DNA from: Geobacter sp. SVR
Lineage (GTDB): Bacteria; Desulfobacterota; Desulfuromonadia; Geobacterales; Pseudopelobacteraceae
Assembly: GCF_016865365.1 (NCBI RefSeq)
Contig: NZ_AP024469.1
Coordinates: 558,001-622,000 of the forward strand
DNA: 64,000 nucleotides
Direction of reading: 5' to 3'
Made by a program: the position numbers and the translations under genes. Below the pieces are notes generated by a model. That model was given only the letters and a program-made list of their open reading frames with translations, made no database searches and was not told the origin of the DNA. Positions 46,688-56,124 of this stretch are shown here, piece after piece. How positions within the stretch are numbered: the first letter of the stretch is position 1; each line of letters begins with the position of its first letter.

Positions 46688-49339
46688 CTAGTCCGCTGAT
46701 TGACGGAGAATCAGATCCATCGCCAGGCGCCGTTCCTCTTCCGGCGTACTGATTTCCCCATCCAGCCGGGTCGCCAGCAAATGCGCCAGAATTTCGCCGA
46801 CCCGTGGCCCGGGCTTCAGCCCCAGGGCCAGCAGCGATGTTCCGTCCAGGTCGCAGCGCACCAGCCGCAGTCGGGTGATGTACAGGGTCACACAGCGCCG
46901 CACATTCTCGTAGCGTGTCCTGGCCGCCAGATAGAGCAGGATCTCCAGCGGCAGGTCGTGGAAGCAGGAGTAGATCTCACTGTTGCGGACCGGTGGACCG
47001 TGCTTGAGCCTGCGCTGCAGGGCATCCAGCAGCCCCAGCGCCCGACGGCGGTGCCCCAGTATGCGTGTCACCACCCGGCCGGGGATCGCCAGACGCGAAC
47101 AGATCTCGCCGAATTCCTCGTGCTTGAGCCGATCGCAGAGCGACAGAAAATAGACCTGCCACTGTTCGCAATGATCCTCCAGGTACAGGAGCCGGAACCA
47201 AGCCAGCACCTGGGCCGCCTCACGCACCGTGCGCTCGGTCTCCGGCGTCAGCTTGAGGCTGGGGTGGATCGACGGCAGGAGCCCCAGGCTGGCCATGCGC
47301 ATGATCGTACCGGTCGGCTCCCGCTCGCGCAGGATCAGGATCAGTTCGTTCAACAGCCTGGTGCCCCCCACCTTGTCCAGCACGTTCATCCGCACCGCGC
47401 CGCGCATCAGGTTTTCCGTATGGGGAGCAATGTGGAATCCCAGGCGCTGTTCGAAGCGGATGGCACGGAAGACCCGGGTCGGATCCTCCACGAAGGAGAG
47501 GTTGTGCAGCACCCTGACGACCCGTTCCTGGATATCCTGCTGTCCGCCGAAGAAGTCGGTCAGCAGGCCGAAGCGGTCGCCGTTGAGGCAGAAGGCGAGC
47601 GTGTTAATGGTGAAGTCGCGGCGATAGAGGTCGTGACGCAGGGATGAACGCTCCACCGTCGGCAGCATGCCCGGCGACTCGTAAAACTCCAGCCGGGTGC
47701 TGGCGACATCCAGCTTGGCACCGTCGGGCCGGATCACCACCGCCGTGGCAAAGGCAGGATGGCTGCGGACCCGGAAACCGTGACCGGCGGCAAAGCGCTC
47801 CGCAAAGAAGATGCCGTCCCCTTCCACGGTGACATCCACATCCAGGTTCTCCACCCCCAGCAGCAGGTCGCGCACGAAGCCCCCCACCGCATAGACCGAC
47901 AGCCCCAGATCATCCGCGGTCGAGCCCAGTTCGCGCAGCAGTGCAATAGTCGCGGGGGGCAGCCGCCGCTCGATCTGCCCCGCAATGGATCGCAGTTTGG
48001 GTGCCGGCGTCAGCGCTTCGCGATCGTAGAGCGCCTCGGGTTCCTCACGCCGCCCACCATACATGTGCCGCAGCAGGTCGGTGCGCGTGACCGCGCCCAC
48101 CAGCTGTGCTCCCTCGAAAACCGGCACGAAGCGGCGATTCCCCTCCACCATGTAGGCCTGGATGTCCGCCAGCAGGGTGGAGGGCTCGCCGCGCAGGAAT
48201 TCGGTGTGCATGAAATCCGTCACCGGTGCCTCTCCCAGGTCGTGGTAGAGCGCCTTTTCGACTATTCTGCGCGAGATGATGCCGACCATGCGCTCTCCGG
48301 CCATGACCGGCATGGCGTTGCAGTTATAGCGGGTCAGCAGTTCACGGGCTTCGGCGATGGTAATGCCGATCGGCATGGTCTTGACCGGGGAGGACATCAG
48401 ATCGCGGGCCGAAACCCGGGGGCTGACGGCGATCCGCAGCAGTTCCTCCAGTTTCTCCAGCACCTGTTTCAGCGACAGGTCATGGACCGTGGCCGAGGCG
48501 GCCGAGGCGTGCCCGCCGCCATGGAAGTGGCGCAGGATTTCACCAGTATCGACCTCCGGCACCCGGCTGCGGGCCACCAGATAGATCCTCTTTTCCATGG
48601 CCACCACCAGGAAGAGGGCATCCAGGTTCTCCATGTCCCGCATCAGGTGGGCCAGGATGGCGATGTCCGGGATGTAGCTGTCCGATGCGGCGTGGGCTAT
48701 GGAGATCTTGACGCCGTTGACGGCCGTGGTCTTCAGGCTTTTCAGCAGCGTGTTCAGCAGACTTACCTGCTGGCTGGTAAGGTCCTGGGAGATGGAGTTG
48801 GCCACGATATTCAGCCGGGCCCCCTGCTCCAGCAGCCAGGCCGCGGCCAGATAGTCGTCGCTGGTGGTGGGCTGGAACAGCAGGCGGCCGGTGTCTTCGT
48901 AAATGCCGAGCATCACCAGGGTGGCCTCTTCGGCGGTCAGGGCGATGCCGCGCTCCCGCAGCAGGCCCGCCATGATCGTCGACACCGCGCCGCAGGGGCG
49001 GATGACCCCGCCGGTAGGCCGGATGCTGTCAGCAGTGACCGGGTGGTGGTCGTAGATGTGTACTTCCAGTCCGGGGCGGCCGATGATCTGGCCGAAGCGG
49101 CCGATGCGTTCGGCCTGCTGGCAGTCGACGATCACCAGGCGGGAGACCTTGTCGAGGTCGATTTCCTTGGCCCGTGCAAGGGGGGGCAGGTAGTCGGGGT
49201 GTTGGGCGATGAAGTCCCGCACCCCCTTTTCCTGGGAGCCGGAAAAGGTCAGCAGGGCGCCGGGGTAGAGTCTGAGGGCCGCCACCATGGCGCCCAGGCA
49301 ATCGAAGTCGGCATTCAGATGAGCTGTGATGACATCCAT
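46688..49339 (-). CDS. DHH-CBS-CBS-tRNA nucleotidyltransferase fusion (A-adding type)
   Basis: 883-aa multidomain protein. Order: DHH/DHHA1 phosphoesterase-like domain (AHLNADFDCLGAM, IYDHHPVTADS, about 1-310, ending GGGHASAAS), a CBS pair (about 315-430), then a class II poly(A) polymerase/CCA enzyme head (about 470-883) with VGGFVRDLLLG, the catalytic pair LDVDVTVEGDG, RRDFTINTLAF and EDPTRVFRAIRFEQR. Geobacter species are known to split CCA addition between CC-adding and A-adding enzymes and to carry a related poly(A) polymerase; which activity this one has needs assay. The ATG at 49339 begins the DHH domain exactly; the open frame upstream is not family-like. Confidence 0.9.
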   Translation of the reverse strand: MDVITAHLNADFDCLGAMVAALRLYPGALLTFSGSQEKGVRDFIAQHPDYLPPLARAKEIDLDKVSRLVIVDCQQAERIGRFGQIIGRPGLEVHIYDHHPVTADSIRPTGGVIRPCGAVSTIMAGLLRERGIALTAEEATLVMLGIYEDTGRLLFQPTTSDDYLAAAWLLEQGARLNIVANSISQDLTSQQVSLLNTLLKSLKTTAVNGVKISIAHAASDSYIPDIAILAHLMRDMENLDALFLVVAMEKRIYLVARSRVPEVDTGEILRHFHGGGHASAASATVHDLSLKQVLEKLEELLRIAVSPRVSARDLMSSPVKTMPIGITIAEARELLTRYNCNAMPVMAGERMVGIISRRIVEKALYHDLGEAPVTDFMHTEFLRGEPSTLLADIQAYMVEGNRRFVPVFEGAQLVGAVTRTDLLRHMYGGRREEPEALYDREALTPAPKLRSIAGQIERRLPPATIALLRELGSTADDLGLSVYAVGGFVRDLLLGVENLDVDVTVEGDGIFFAERFAAGHGFRVRSHPAFATAVVIRPDGAKLDVASTRLEFYESPGMLPTVERSSLRHDLYRRDFTINTLAFCLNGDRFGLLTDFFGGQQDIQERVVRVLHNLSFVEDPTRVFRAIRFEQRLGFHIAPHTENLMRGAVRMNVLDKVGGTRLLNELILILREREPTGTIMRMASLGLLPSIHPSLKLTPETERTVREAAQVLAWFRLLYLEDHCEQWQVYFLSLCDRLKHEEFGEICSRLAIPGRVVTRILGHRRRALGLLDALQRRLKHGPPVRNSEIYSCFHDLPLEILLYLAARTRYENVRRCVTLYITRLRLVRCDLDGTSLLALGLKPGPRVGEILAHLLATRLDGEISTPEEERRLAMDLILRQSAD

Positions 49340-49587
49340 GTCCACTCGTTCGTATTGGAGATAGGCATCCGGCCCCGTGGCGCCTCCATGCCTGCGCTGG
49401 CCTGAAAGGCCTCTGCCCTTGCGGAGGTGCGGTGTGGACATTTCTGCGAAGGGCCACCGGCCAGAGCGATTGCCGCTGCACGGGCGACGGTGGGCCCCGG
49501 CTCTTTCATGCGCTCCCGGCATTGCGGCGTCACGGGACCGGATGCCGCACCTTTATGTCTGCTCTCGACTGAAACCGGCACCGGATG

Positions 49588-50772
49588 TTACGGCAGTGCG
49601 GACTCGGTTCGGATTCCGCGGAAGCGGCGCACCGCCTCCGGGATCTGTTCTTCGCGGATATTGCCGAAAGCCAGCCGCAGGTAGCCCTCCAGACCCGGTC
49701 CAAACACCTCCCCGGGCAGGCACAGCACAGCGGCTTCGTCCACCAGGCGCCGGGCCGCTGTCCGGCCGGTACCCCCAAAGGGATGGCGCACCCAGGCGAA
49801 AAAGGCGCCGCTGGCGGCAAGGTGAAAGGGGTTGCCCGGCTTCAGGAATTCGGCCCTGAACAGGTCGTGGCGGCGGGCCATCATTTCGCGGTTGGCGGCT
49901 ACCCACCCGTCCAGGTGCTCCAGCCCGTACTTCACCGCCTGCTGCGTAATGCGCGGCTGGCAGACCGCCATGGTGTCCTGGGCCTTCAGGGCATGCCGGA
50001 TGAATTGCGGCGAAGCCACCAGCATGCCGGCCCGGTAGCCGGTCAGGGCAAAGGTTTTGCCGAAGGAAGCAATCTGGATCAGGTGCTCGCCCCAGTCCGG
50101 GCGGGTGAACAGATCGTGGGGGCGTGCGCCGCCCGGTATGAAGGCGTTGTAGGTTTCATCCAGGATCAGCGCGATGTTGTGCCGCCTGGCCAATTCGTAC
50201 AGGTCGGCCAGTATCTCCGGAGGGGTGATGGCGCCGGTCGGGTTGCTGGGGGTTACCAGCAGGATAGCCCGGGTCTTCCCGGTGATCAGGCTCTCCAGGA
50301 CTGCCGGCGACGGCAATCCGGCCGCGGACTCGTCAAAGGGGGCGTAGACCCCTTTCAGTCCGAGCATCTCCAGCGCCATGGGGTGGTCGAAGTAGTAGGG
50401 GGACTGAACCACCACCTCGTCTCCGGCCTGGCAGAGGGTTACGATGGCCAGCCAGAAGGCCTGGCTGGCGCCGATCGTCAGACAGAGGCTGTCCGGGCCG
50501 ATCACGGCGCCGTAGGAGCGCCGGTAGGCCTCGCAGACCGCCTGGCGCACATCGGGCAGCCCCTCGTCCGGTGAATACTTCGAGATATGCGGATCGGTCA
50601 GCAGTGTCGCCAGGTGGGCGGTCAGCTCCGGCGCCGGAGGGTAGTCGGGCACTGCCTGGCACAGGTCGATCAGCTCCAGGCCATTGTCCGGGCGTTCGGC
50701 GAGCCAGCCCCTGACCTCTGAAATGGGCGGGGGATGCACCCCGGCTATCCGCGGTGAAACGGTGTACGGCAT
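49588..50772 (-). CDS. Class I/II PLP-dependent aminotransferase
   Basis: 394-aa fold-type I aminotransferase. Motifs: KYSPDEGLPDVRQAV, IGASQAFWLAI, SPYYFDHPMALEMLG, TPSNPTGAITPPEIL, DETYNAFI (PLP Asp) and ASFGKTFALTGYRAGML (PLP Lys); the C-terminal Arg is in EGYLRLAFGN. The ATG at 50772 has GGAGG 5 bases upstream. The amino-acid substrate is not decidable; the overall pattern resembles the aspartate/aromatic/kynurenine-type group. It is divergent from the CHASE hybrid kinase, with a 216-base region between. Confidence 0.9.
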   Translation of the reverse strand: MPYTVSPRIAGVHPPPISEVRGWLAERPDNGLELIDLCQAVPDYPPAPELTAHLATLLTDPHISKYSPDEGLPDVRQAVCEAYRRSYGAVIGPDSLCLTIGASQAFWLAIVTLCQAGDEVVVQSPYYFDHPMALEMLGLKGVYAPFDESAAGLPSPAVLESLITGKTRAILLVTPSNPTGAITPPEILADLYELARRHNIALILDETYNAFIPGGARPHDLFTRPDWGEHLIQIASFGKTFALTGYRAGMLVASPQFIRHALKAQDTMAVCQPRITQQAVKYGLEHLDGWVAANREMMARRHDLFRAEFLKPGNPFHLAASGAFFAWVRHPFGGTGRTAARRLVDEAAVLCLPGEVFGPGLEGYLRLAFGNIREEQIPEAVRRFRGIRTESALP

Positions 50773-50988
50773 GTCGCCTCCGTCAGCGAAACCTTCAATG
50801 TCAATCCGCGGCGAGTCCCTGCGTTCATGGACCTCCGGCATTGAGCGGCGCCGCGATTCACGGTGTCAGTATACACCGGCTTTCGGCAGATACATAAATG
50901 TTTTACAATTGGCTGCACAGTCGTGTATGTTCGAGTCCTTCCGACATCACCTGTTCCCGATCACGCATCCATTGGGGGAGTTGCAGCC

Positions 50989-53565
50989 ATGGCCGGCCTT
51001 TCATCACCGCACGGTTCTACGTCGCAGAACGATGCGTCCCGAAGTGATGCCACCTTCGCCCTTCCCGCTCCCACCCATGCCAGGGTCGTACAGCTCACCC
51101 TGGCCACCTTCGTTGTCGCCCTCCTGGCCGGTGCGGCCATTGTTGCCGTCATCGAACAGAACCGCTTTCAGCAGAGGCAGAAACATGCCGGCGAGATCGC
51201 CGTCCGTTCTGCCTATACCCTCCATGACCATCTGAGCCGTTCCCTGTCCGCCACCTATGCCCTGGCCGCCCTGGTCCGCCAGGGTAACGGCACGATTGAA
51301 AACTTCGAGGAGCTGGGCACCGAAATGCTCGGCCAGTACGGCGGAATCAACAGCCTGCAATTGGCCCCCGGCGGTGTGCTGCGGCAGATTGTCCCGCTGG
51401 CGGGCAATGAAAAGGCAATCGGCCTCGATCTGTTGAATAGTCCGAAGGTGAAAAAAGAGGCACTGATGGCCGTGACCTCACGCAGCCTGAGCCTGGCCGG
51501 TCCTTTTGAACTGATCCAGGGGGGGCAGGCCGTGGTGGGACGACTGCCGGTGTTCCTGGGCGATTCGAAGGGAAAGGACCGCTTCTGGGGCCTGACCGCG
51601 GTCGTGATACGCATTCCGGACTTCATCAAGGCCAGCCATCTGCAGCAGTCGATCGATGTGGGATACGATTTCGAGCTGTCACGCGTCAATCCCACGACCG
51701 CTGCACGAGAGATCTTTGCACGCTCTTCTTTGCGGGAACTGAACAGGCCGGTCCAGCATGCCATCCAGGTGCCCAACGGCGTCTGGACCCTCAGCATGGC
51801 CCCCAGAAACGGCTGGTTTTCGCCGGCTGCCATTGCCGGGGAAAGCGCTCTGGTGTTGCTGGTGAGCACGCTGCTGGCCCTGATGATGCGCATGCTCTAC
51901 CGCCAGCCGCTGGTGCTGCAGGGCATGGTGGAACAACGCACCCGGGAGCTTTCCGAGAGCAACCTGAGGCTCACGGCGGAAGTATCGGAGCGCGAACGGG
52001 TCCAGCAGGCCCTGAGCGGCAGTGAGGAACGCTACCGCACCCTGGTGGACAATATCCCGCTGGGCATCTCCCTGATCGACAGGGACTACCGCATTGTGAT
52101 GGTCAATCACACTCTGGCGGAATGGCTCGGACACCGGCCGGAATGGTTTTCGGGACGGCACTGCTACGAAGAATTCGAGAAGCGGGAGAAAATCTGCGAA
52201 CATTGCCCTGGCATGGTTTCCATGGCCACCGGAGGGGTGAGCGCCATCGATACCGAAGGTTTCAGGGGGGACGGCAGCCGGATGGTGGTGCGCCTGCGTA
52301 CGGTGCCGCTCATAAGCGCTGACGGCGATCAGAAGGGGTTCATCGAGGTGGTGGAGGACATCACCGAGCACAAGCGGGCCGAAGAAGAACGCTCCCGGCT
52401 GGAGATGCAGATCCTGCACGCCCAGAAGCTGGAGAGCCTGGGGGTGCTGGCAGGGGGGATCGCCCACGATTTCAACAATATCCTGCTGGCCATCATGGGG
52501 CATGCCGAACTGGCTCTCATGCGCAGCTCCCCGGCTGCGCCGGCCCGCGAACACATGGAGCGCATCCTGCAGGCCGGCGAAAGGGCTTCTGACCTGGCGC
52601 GGCAGATGCTGGCCTATTCGGGCAAGGGAAAGTTCGTCATCACCAGGATCCATCTGGGGGAGCTGGTGAAGGAGATGACCCACATGCTCGAGGTGTCCAT
52701 CTCCAAAAAGGCGGTGCTGCGCCTGAACCTGACCGCCGACCTGCCGCCGGTGGAGGTGGATGCGACCCAGATCCGCCAGGTGCTGATGAACCTGGTGATC
52801 AACGCCTCGGAAGCCATCGGTGACAAAAGCGGCGTGATTGCCATTACCAGCGGCGCCATGCAGTGCGACCGCCGGTATCTCTCGGAGGTCTGGCTGGACG
52901 AGCGGCTTCCCGAGGGGCTGTATGTCTATCTGGAGGTGGCCGACACCGGTTGCGGCATGGACCGGGAAACCCAGGCCAAAATCTTCGATCCCTTCTTTAC
53001 CACCAAGTTCACCGGCAGAGGATTGGGCATGGCGGCGGTCCTGGGAATCATGCGCGGCCACCACGGAGCCATCAAGGTCTATAGCGAGCCGGGCCGCGGT
53101 TCTACCTTCAAGATCCTGCTACCTGCCGCAGGAGGGAGCGCCGAAGCCCTGTACTGCATCAGCGCCGAAGAGGAGTTGTGGCAGGGAAGCGGTACCGTGC
53201 TGCTGGTTGATGACGAGGATACGGTCAGGGCCCTGGGGGGTGAAATGCTGGCAGCCCTGGGCTACAAGGCGCTGGTGGCCGCCGATGGGCGCGAAGCCCT
53301 GGAAGTGTTCCGGGAGTGCCAGGAACGCATCGATGCCGTGATCCTGGATCTGACCATGCCGCACATGGACGGCGAGGAGACCTTCCGCGAGCTGCGCCGG
53401 AACACCCCGGACATCAAGGTGATCATGTCCAGCGGCTACAATGAGCAGGAGGTCAGCGAGCGTTTCATCGGCAAAGGCATGACCGGTTTCATTCAGAAGC
53501 CCTACAAGATGTCCGAGTTGAGCAGCGTTCTCCGCAGCGCCCTGGCCCCTGCCGATCCCTTGTAA
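50989..53565 (+). CDS. CHASE-PAS hybrid histidine kinase with C-terminal receiver
   Basis: 858-aa inner-membrane kinase: TM1 (33-55), periplasmic CHASE domain (about 80-260, YALAALVRQGNGTIENFEELG), TM2 (about 286-306), PAS (about 345-465, with CEHCPGM inside), HisKA with His493 (GGIAHDFNNIL), HATPase_c (NLVINASEAIGD, DTGCGMD, GRGLGMAAVLGIMRGHHG), receiver (VDDED at about 740, Asp787 in ILDLTMPHMDGEE, Lys in FIQKPYK). The core is of the NtrB-like HDFNN type and unrelated to the array at 1-17468. The ATG at 50989 has GGGGGAG upstream; the frame opens 42 codons earlier without family sequence. No output regulator is adjacent. Confidence 0.92.
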   Translation: MAGLSSPHGSTSQNDASRSDATFALPAPTHARVVQLTLATFVVALLAGAAIVAVIEQNRFQQRQKHAGEIAVRSAYTLHDHLSRSLSATYALAALVRQGNGTIENFEELGTEMLGQYGGINSLQLAPGGVLRQIVPLAGNEKAIGLDLLNSPKVKKEALMAVTSRSLSLAGPFELIQGGQAVVGRLPVFLGDSKGKDRFWGLTAVVIRIPDFIKASHLQQSIDVGYDFELSRVNPTTAAREIFARSSLRELNRPVQHAIQVPNGVWTLSMAPRNGWFSPAAIAGESALVLLVSTLLALMMRMLYRQPLVLQGMVEQRTRELSESNLRLTAEVSERERVQQALSGSEERYRTLVDNIPLGISLIDRDYRIVMVNHTLAEWLGHRPEWFSGRHCYEEFEKREKICEHCPGMVSMATGGVSAIDTEGFRGDGSRMVVRLRTVPLISADGDQKGFIEVVEDITEHKRAEEERSRLEMQILHAQKLESLGVLAGGIAHDFNNILLAIMGHAELALMRSSPAAPAREHMERILQAGERASDLARQMLAYSGKGKFVITRIHLGELVKEMTHMLEVSISKKAVLRLNLTADLPPVEVDATQIRQVLMNLVINASEAIGDKSGVIAITSGAMQCDRRYLSEVWLDERLPEGLYVYLEVADTGCGMDRETQAKIFDPFFTTKFTGRGLGMAAVLGIMRGHHGAIKVYSEPGRGSTFKILLPAAGGSAEALYCISAEEELWQGSGTVLLVDDEDTVRALGGEMLAALGYKALVAADGREALEVFRECQERIDAVILDLTMPHMDGEETFRELRRNTPDIKVIMSSGYNEQEVSERFIGKGMTGFIQKPYKMSELSSVLRSALAPADPL

Positions 53566-53656
53566 CATCCCGGCCGTCGTGGCGCCGTCCGTCGTGGCGG
53601 CCGGGTGATCGCTGCCGGGCGGGAATGGTCGGCAGCCGGTGCCGGCCATCTGCCGG

Positions 53657-54133
53657 TTACGGATAGACCCTCACCAGAGATTCTGCCACGCAGGCCGGCT
53701 TATCCTCCCCCTCGATCTCCACTGTTAGCAGATAGCCGAACTGCACCCCTTCTCCGGCCCGCTCGATCTGCCTGAGCAGCGTACGGGCACGAATGCGCGC
53801 GCCTGCCCGCACGGGCGCCGGAAAGCGCAGCCGGTCGAGGCCATAGTTGATTCGCAGGCGCATGCCGGGATAGGTGCGCTCGAAGAAGCCTGGGGCATTG
53901 CTTTCGGTCAGAAACGGCAAGAGCGACAGGGTGAGGTAACCGTGGGCGATGGTGGTGGCGTAGGGGGATTCCAGCCGGGCACGCTGCGGATCGGTGTGGA
54001 TCCACTGGTGATCGCCCGTGGCCTCGGCAAACCGGTCGATGCGCTGCTGGTCGATCTGCAGCCAGGGACCGCAGTGGATTTCGCTGCCGATTAAAGGCCG
54101 GTAGAGTGCTATCAGGTGGTCCGTTGGCGACAT
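53657..54133 (-). CDS. MaoC-like hydratase (NodN-type)
   Basis: 158-aa single hotdog domain. The hydratase motif is present: [18 protein letters not shown] with the Asp/His pair, followed by [16 protein letters not shown], a hallmark of the MaoC/NodN group that hydrates (R)-specific enoyl-CoA or related thioesters. The C-terminal half shows [29 protein letters not shown] precedes the ATG. It is divergent from queF. The substrate is unknown and no fatty-acid genes are adjacent. Confidence 0.88.
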   Translation of the reverse strand: MSPTDHLIALYRPLIGSEIHCGPWLQIDQQRIDRFAEATGDHQWIHTDPQRARLESPYATTIAHGYLTLSLLPFLTESNAPGFFERTYPGMRLRINYGLDRLRFPAPVRAGARIRARTLLRQIERAGEGVQFGYLLTVEIEGEDKPACVAESLVRVYP

Positions 54134-54319
54134 GATCTATCCTTTCTCGGGGGCAATCGCCCTATGTTCTGTCAGGCGCACGGTGTTGGCCGCAGCCCTC
54201 GGCATGGAACCGCCTGATGAAACTAACGGCTGTACCGCGGACCGCCACAGCTTATCCCTACGCTCAAGCAGGGCGGGGCGGCGGTTCCGGAAGCAAAAAA
54301 ACATTGCCAAGCGATTCCG

Positions 54320-54328
54320 TGCTATGAT
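54320..54328 (+). promoter_or_regulatory. Extended -10 promoter for queF
   Basis: TGCTATGAT (54320-54328) fits the TGnTATAAT extended -10 form, 38 bases before the queF start. The nearest -35-like hexamer, TTGCCA (54304-54309), is only 13 bases away, so the -35 contribution would be weak. Confidence 0.4.
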
Positions 54329-54365
54329 ATCGCAGATTCCTCGATCGACCACAAGGAGATGTAGT

Positions 54366-54800
54366 ATGACGTTGCACACCAATCTGAAATCACTCGGTTC
54401 CGGGACAACCAGCTATCGTTACGATCAGCCCGACGCGGCGCTCCTGGAGGCGTTTCCCAGCCCCTTCGCACAGCCCGGACAGAATCCGGCCGGAGCGGTC
54501 GGCACGCTGCATATCGAATGTCCCGAGTTCACCTGTCTCTGTCCGATGACCGGCCAGCCCGACTTCGCCAGGATCGTTATCGATTACCAGCCCGATCAAC
54601 TCTGCGTGGAGAGCAAGAGCCTCAAGCTCTACCTGGGCTCCTTCCGCATGCACGGCGAGTTCCACGAGGCCAGCGTCAACCGCATCTGCAACGACCTGGT
54701 GGCGCTGCTCGCTCCGGTCTGGCTGACCGTGCGGGGCGAATTCACTCCTCGCGGCGGCATCCCCTTCTGGCCCATGGCCGAGTACCGCAAAAAGTCCTGA
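54366..54800 (+). CDS. queF: NADPH-dependent 7-cyano-7-deazaguanine reductase
   Basis: 144-aa unimodular QueF reducing preQ0 to preQ1 in queuosine biosynthesis. The catalytic Cys is in [16 protein letters not shown], with the QueF motif [13 protein letters not shown] and the C-terminal GGIPFWP. Length matches the short YkvM-type family (about 140-165). AAGGAGAT lies 5 bases before the ATG at 54366. No preQ1 riboswitch was recognised in the roughly 230-base upstream region. Confidence 0.95.
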   Translation: MTLHTNLKSLGSGTTSYRYDQPDAALLEAFPSPFAQPGQNPAGAVGTLHIECPEFTCLCPMTGQPDFARIVIDYQPDQLCVESKSLKLYLGSFRMHGEFHEASVNRICNDLVALLAPVWLTVRGEFTPRGGIPFWPMAEYRKKS

Positions 54801-54813
54801 ATCCTCTGAAACC

Positions 54814-54898
54814 TGCCACAGAGACACTGAGGCACAGAGAAAACCGAAAACATTTCTAAAGAGAGATGGGTAAGTTTTGTCTCAGTGTCTCCGTGGCA
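54814..54898. repeat. 85-bp inverted-repeat element between queF and efpL
   Basis: Left arm TGCCACAGAGACACTGAG and right arm CTCAGTGTCTCCGTGGCA are near-perfect inverted copies, with AGAAAAC / AGTTTTGT continuing inward and a non-repeated middle. I recall similar CCACAGAGACAC elements as frequent in Geobacteraceae. It could also fold as a terminator-like hairpin after queF. Confidence 0.6.
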
Positions 54899-54931
54899 AA
54901 TTAAAAATTCTCTCTCGTTAAAGGAGTTCGC

Positions 54932-55495
54932 ATGTTCACCACATCGGATTTTAAAAAGGGGCTGGTCATACAGCAGGAAAATGCCCCCTGCCTGATTCTG
55001 GACGTCACGGTCCAGTCTCCCACCGCCCGCGGCGCCAATACCATGGTCAAGACGAAGTACCGCAACCTGATCACCGGCCAGGTACTGGAAAAGACCTTCC
55101 GCTCCGGCGACAAGGTCGACGAGGCCGACTTCGAGCGCCATAAGGGGCAGTTCCTGTATGCGGACGGCGGCCGCGGCGTTTTCATGGATCTGGAAACCTA
55201 CGAGCAGTTCGAGATGGAGGAGGGGGAGTTTGAAGCGCTGTCCCCTTACCTGCTGGAGGGGACCGAGGTGGTGCTCGGCATTTTCGAAGGGCGCATGGTC
55301 AACGTCGAGCTGCCGATGACGGTGGAACTGACTGTTGCCGAGACCGCTCCGGCCCTCAAAAACGCCACTGCCACGGCCGAAACCAAAGAGGCTATTCTGG
55401 AAACCGGCCTGAAGGTCAAGGTTCCCCCGTATCTCGAATCAGGCGAAAAGGTCAAGATCGACACCCGCGACGGCCGCTTCATTTCCCGCGCTTGA
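54932..55495 (+). CDS. efpL: Elongation factor P-like protein, YeiP/EfpL type
   Basis: 187-aa three-domain EF-P paralogue. The tip loop that reaches the peptidyl-transferase centre reads QSPTARGANT, with Arg33 at the tip; canonical EF-P has a PGK/PGR-type loop. SPTARGA is the hallmark of E. coli YeiP, recently named EfpL, a factor that relieves ribosome stalling on XPX-type motifs without lysine modification. The C-terminus TGLKVKVPPYLESGEKVKIDTRDGRFISRA is typical of domain III. AAAGGAG precedes the ATG at good spacing. A canonical efp is presumably elsewhere in the genome. Confidence 0.88.
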   Translation: MFTTSDFKKGLVIQQENAPCLILDVTVQSPTARGANTMVKTKYRNLITGQVLEKTFRSGDKVDEADFERHKGQFLYADGGRGVFMDLETYEQFEMEEGEFEALSPYLLEGTEVVLGIFEGRMVNVELPMTVELTVAETAPALKNATATAETKEAILETGLKVKVPPYLESGEKVKIDTRDGRFISRA

Positions 55496-55821
55496 CCTGA
55501 TTTTCCGCTGCTTTGACCGGGTCCGGCCTGTCGGCTGGACCCGGTTCTGCCCCTTCTCCCCGTTTCACCTTCAGGGCTCCCTTTTTTTCCGGTTTCTTGC
55601 CGCTTCCCCGTTCTTCTGTATACTTCCTAAGGACATCCGGCCTTGCCTGCCACATCCCCCGTAGAGACTGCTGCAGAATAAGTTCCGGCGCAGTTGAACC
55701 GATCCGGCTCCAACTGCTCATCCGGGAACAAGGCATATGGGCCTGGTGCTCCCCGCCTGCTTCAATCGTTTTCCCCTGAAACCTGCATGCACATATCCGC
55801 GTCCGGCTGAAAGGTGAGCCA
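55496..55821. other. Intergenic region with one hairpin, no gene seen
   Basis: 326 bases. A hairpin ACCGGGTCC ... GGACCCGGT (about 55516-55544) shortly after the efpL stop could be a terminator, although the following tract (TCTGCCCCTTCTCCCC) has few Ts. The rest shows no convincing coding frame, repeat or RNA. Confidence 0.5.
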
Positions 55822-56124
55822 ATGGTGAAGAGTTTTGAGTGCGTCCTGCTACTGATGGTATTGATGGGGTGTTATCAGCTCTACTGTTTTTCCGTCACAC
55901 GCAAGGGGTTTGACAGGCAAAGACGCTGCCTGGTGCTGGGAGTGCTCTATCTCACGCTCGGCAGCGTGGGGCTGGTCTGCGGTTTTCCCCTGGCAATCGG
56001 AGCCTGCGTCCTGTTGATGATGGGGCTGCGGCTGGCCTCCTACGGACTGGACCGGATGGACAAGCAGATCTACATCGACCGCTACGCCGGGGATGATCCC
56101 TCGTCTGCAAATGATGTGCAGTAG
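55822..56124 (+). CDS. Small membrane protein, unknown
   Basis: 100-aa protein with about three hydrophobic segments (ECVLLLMVLMGCYQLYCF, CLVLGVLYLTLGSVGLVCGF, LAIGACVLLMMGLRLASYGL) and a hydrophilic C-terminal tail (DRMDKQIYIDRYAGDDPSS). AGGTGAGCCA precedes the ATG. No family recognised. The next gene starts 214 bases later, so an operon is uncertain. Confidence 0.6.
   Translation: MVKSFECVLLLMVLMGCYQLYCFSVTRKGFDRQRRCLVLGVLYLTLGSVGLVCGFPLAIGACVLLMMGLRLASYGLDRMDKQIYIDRYAGDDPSSANDVQ

Noticed and set aside
54134-54365. preQ1 riboswitch upstream of queF
   Set aside because: No preQ1-I or preQ1-II consensus was recognised; only a possible extended -10 promoter is supported.
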